From the IMG/VR virus record IMGVR_UViG_3300048797_000131, positions 1-29,936 of that record: a stretch of 29,936 nt of DNA; one strand, 5' to 3'. This DNA is from a virus. The notes under the pieces are model-generated. The model ran no database searches, was not told the DNA's origin, and saw only the letters and a list, made by a program, of their open reading frames with translations. This document shows, one piece after another, positions 28,559 through 29,936 of this stretch (the stretch's first letter is position 1; every line of letters begins with the position of its first letter). Both the position numbers and the translations under genes were made by a program.

Positions 28559-28921
28559 CTACGCCGGCACCTGGACGAGCAAGTCTAGGATCACGTCCAG
28601 CGCGCGGCGGGCGGGAGCGGGGAGCTGCCCCGCCTTACGTGCGATGTCATAGTCCAGGCGGGTCACTAGAGCGCCCGGTGGGACGGCCGCTTCGTCATAG
28701 AACCACGCGACCGGCTTACCGGTCAGCTTGGCGGCCACGACCAGCCGGCTCGGCGCGATCCGGTTGGTGCCCTTCTCGTACTTTTGCACCTGTTGAAAGG
28801 TGACCCCGAGGGCGACCGCAACCGCGCTCTGCGATATGCGCGCTTCGAGGCGGGCCATCCGTAGGCGACCGCCCACGGCGATATCAACCGGGTCCGGCCC
28901 GGCCTTACCTGCAACGTTCAT
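28559..28921 (-). CDS. XRE-family transcriptional regulator
   Basis: The 120-residue protein carries an N-terminal helix-turn-helix: RLRMARLEARISQSAVAVAL, then GVTFQQVQKYEKGTNRIAPS. The TFQQVQKYEKG form is typical of alphaproteobacterial XRE regulators. The C-terminal half (KPVAWFYDEAAVPPGALVTR) may form a dimerisation region. An AGAGAGA ribosome-binding site precedes the ATG. It is next to the exonuclease and could control the early operon or lysogeny. Tandem hairpins occupy its upstream region. Confidence 0.85.
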   Translation of the reverse strand: MNVAGKAGPDPVDIAVGGRLRMARLEARISQSAVAVALGVTFQQVQKYEKGTNRIAPSRLVVAAKLTGKPVAWFYDEAAVPPGALVTRLDYDIARKAGQLPAPARRALDVILDLLVQVPA

Positions 28922-28953
28922 GATGTTCTCTCTCTAGGGTTGGGACAGGATCA

Positions 28954-28990
28954 CCCCGAGCTGCCGGTGCGTCCACCGGCAGCCTCGGGG
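28954..28990. repeat. Strong hairpin 1 upstream of the XRE gene
   Basis: CCCCGAG (28954-28960) pairs with CTCGGGG (28984-28990) and CTGCCGGTG with CACCGGCAG inside. CTTTTAG follows on the + strand, giving a terminator-like form in the rightward direction. It is one of three tandem hairpins in the 166-base gap. Confidence 0.6.
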
Positions 28991-28998
28991 CTTTTAGT

Positions 28999-29032
28999 CC
29001 GAGGGGGCCGGTACGTCTCCGGCTGCCCTCGG
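28999..29032. repeat. Strong hairpin 2 upstream of the XRE gene
   Basis: CCGAGGG (28999-29005) pairs with CCCTCGG (29026-29032); inner CCGG/CCGG pairs extend it with small bulges. The linker to hairpin 1 is A-rich on the leftward strand (ACTAAAAG). Confidence 0.55.
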
Positions 29033-29042
29033 TAGTCACGAC

Positions 29043-29061
29043 CCCGCCACTGATGGGCGGG
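29043..29061. repeat. Short hairpin 3 upstream of the XRE gene
   Basis: CCCGCC (29043-29048) pairs with GGCGGG (29056-29061). CGGCCGTTTTC follows on the + strand, a weak U-run. It lies 27 bases from the end of the DUF932 gene. Confidence 0.45.
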
Positions 29062-29087
29062 CGGCCGTTTTCATGTGGACAGGGCGG

Positions 29088-29936
29088 CTACGCGACCTTG
29101 TCCAAGAGCTTGCCGGCGATCCGCTCCAGGTCCAGGCGCACGTCGGTGTTCGGGACCTCGCGCGCATTCGCCGTGATGGCTTGCGAGAAATCCCACACGG
29201 TCCTTACCGGGTGGCCTTCTTCCTTCTCGCCCGTCTCCAGTATGGCCATGGCCCGCTTCCGGGACAGGCCGCGCTCGTTCAAGAACTCGATGGCCTTTTC
29301 CTGGGTCTCGGCCACGACGGCTTCCTTGGCCTTGGCGACGCCCTCAACCAGCAACTTGCTGGAGCCCTCGGCGTAGCTCTCCAGGGCCGGCCTGATCTCC
29401 TCGATGAAACGCGTCGGGGCATATTTCGTGTGACGCATTTCGATCTCTTGGAAGCCTTCGACGCCCCACAGGTTCCGGTTCATGCAGACGCCGCGAAGAT
29501 AGAAGGCCGCCAGCCGGAGCAAGCGCGCCCCGACCTCGCTGTTGGAGACATAGAAGCCCCGGAACATCAGGTCCGGGCTGCCATCCTTGAGCAAGCCGAC
29601 CTGGACCGGGTTGCGGTCATCAACCAGGAACATGAACACGTCGCAGTCGGACGCGTAGAGGGTAGTGCTGTCCAGGGTGACAGGCGCTTCCGGGTTGTAG
29701 GTGTGATTGCTCCAGTTCATCACGCCGGGGATTTTCCAGCGATGGGAGCCGCGCCCATTGCCGGCGACTTGCTGGACGGCCGCGACCACTTCATGGTCGT
29801 AGATCCGCCCGTACCCTTCCGACGTGCCGGCGAGAAGCTGGTCACCGCTCCCGTAGCACTTCAAGTCCTCTGACGCCCGGTTGTACCTCATGCCGTAGGC
29901 GAGGGCGTCCACGACAATCTGCGAGGGCAAGGTGCG
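29088..29936 (-). CDS. DUF932-family protein (5' end outside window)
   Basis: The frame is open to the window edge and a TTG near 29930 is unlikely to be the true start, so the N-terminus is missing. The visible 280 residues match the back part of DUF932: VVDALAYGMRYNRASEDLKC, TSEGYGRIYDHEVVAAVQQV, LVDDRNPVQVGLLKDGSPDL, and RGFYVSNSEVGARLLRLAAF. DUF932 proteins occur in phages and plasmids; their function is unknown, with some links to DNA metabolism or anti-restriction context. It is on the same strand as the recombination genes. It may be the first gene of the visible early block. Confidence 0.7.
   Translation of the reverse strand, partial: RTLPSQIVVDALAYGMRYNRASEDLKCYGSGDQLLAGTSEGYGRIYDHEVVAAVQQVAGNGRGSHRWKIPGVMNWSNHTYNPEAPVTLDSTTLYASDCDVFMFLVDDRNPVQVGLLKDGSPDLMFRGFYVSNSEVGARLLRLAAFYLRGVCMNRNLWGVEGFQEIEMRHTKYAPTRFIEEIRPALESYAEGSSKLLVEGVAKAKEAVVAETQEKAIEFLNERGLSRKRAMAILETGEKEEGHPVRTVWDFSQAITANAREVPNTDVRLDLERIAGKLLDKVA

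Noticed and set aside
29036-29074. Twelve-codon leader peptide before the hairpins (MKTAARPSVAGS)
   Set aside because: No ribosome-binding site and no run of a control codon; an attenuation peptide cannot be supported.
29073-29873. 266-codon rightward frame opposite the DUF932 gene
   Set aside because: Antisense shadow of a gene with clear family features; low similarity to any real protein pattern.

Overview
The window is part of the genome of a contractile-tailed (myovirus-type) bacteriophage or prophage with GC-rich DNA, probably from an alphaproteobacterium. That host guess rests on the XRE regulator at 28559-28921, whose helix-turn-helix carries the LGVTFQQVQKYEKG pattern common in alphaproteobacterial regulators, and on small phage families I associate with that group (DUF6011, DUF6527, DUF3309-like). 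No terminase, portal, capsid, integrase or polymerase gene is visible, so head genes and most replication genes must lie outside. Both edges cut a gene: a DUF4815 tail protein on the left and a DUF932 protein on the right.

Layout, left to right. (1) 1-7800, + strand: distal tail and host-recognition genes. These are the DUF4815 protein, a long repeat-built tail fibre, a lower-GC pair that includes a three-fold repeated structural protein, and three small proteins. (2) 7797-15766, + strand: a P2-like tail module in canonical order: sheath (FI), tube (FII), assembly chaperones E and E-E' joined by a -1 frameshift, tape measure with an internal lysozyme domain, a small protein, then U, X and D. 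(3) 15767-16650: a gene-free stretch of 884 bases with a promoter-like site carrying a palindromic operator and many inverted repeats. (4) 16651-20498, + strand: fourteen small genes packed end to end, mostly of unknown function, with a DUF6011 zinc-binding protein, two winged-helix-like proteins and a Cro-like HTH protein, closed by a strong UUCG-loop terminator at 20501-20528. (5) 20762-22690, + strand: a lysis cassette with a GH19-like endolysin bearing a C-terminal membrane hairpin and three small membrane proteins.

(6) 22684-24508, - strand: a secreted coiled-coil protein with a C-terminal membrane helix (spanin-like candidate), a YiiX-like papain-fold hydrolase coupled to a DUF6527 protein, and a 57-residue membrane protein. 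(7) 24501-26183, - strand: small unknown proteins, four of them chained by TGATG stop-start overlaps. (8) 26187-28921, - strand: a probable single-strand annealing protein, a YqaJ-family exonuclease and the XRE regulator, a typical phage recombination and early-control block. (9) 28922-29087: tandem hairpins, then the truncated DUF932 gene.

The + strand block builds the tail and lyses the host; the - strand block looks like early DNA metabolism and regulation. The observations most worth follow-up are the nested duplicated domain inside the tail sheath, the CCCTTTG frameshift site, the structured promoter/operator leader before the small-gene operon, the anchored endolysin with an opposing spanin-like gene, and the lower-GC repeated distal-tail protein. 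Function calls rest on remembered family patterns and motifs, not on searches.
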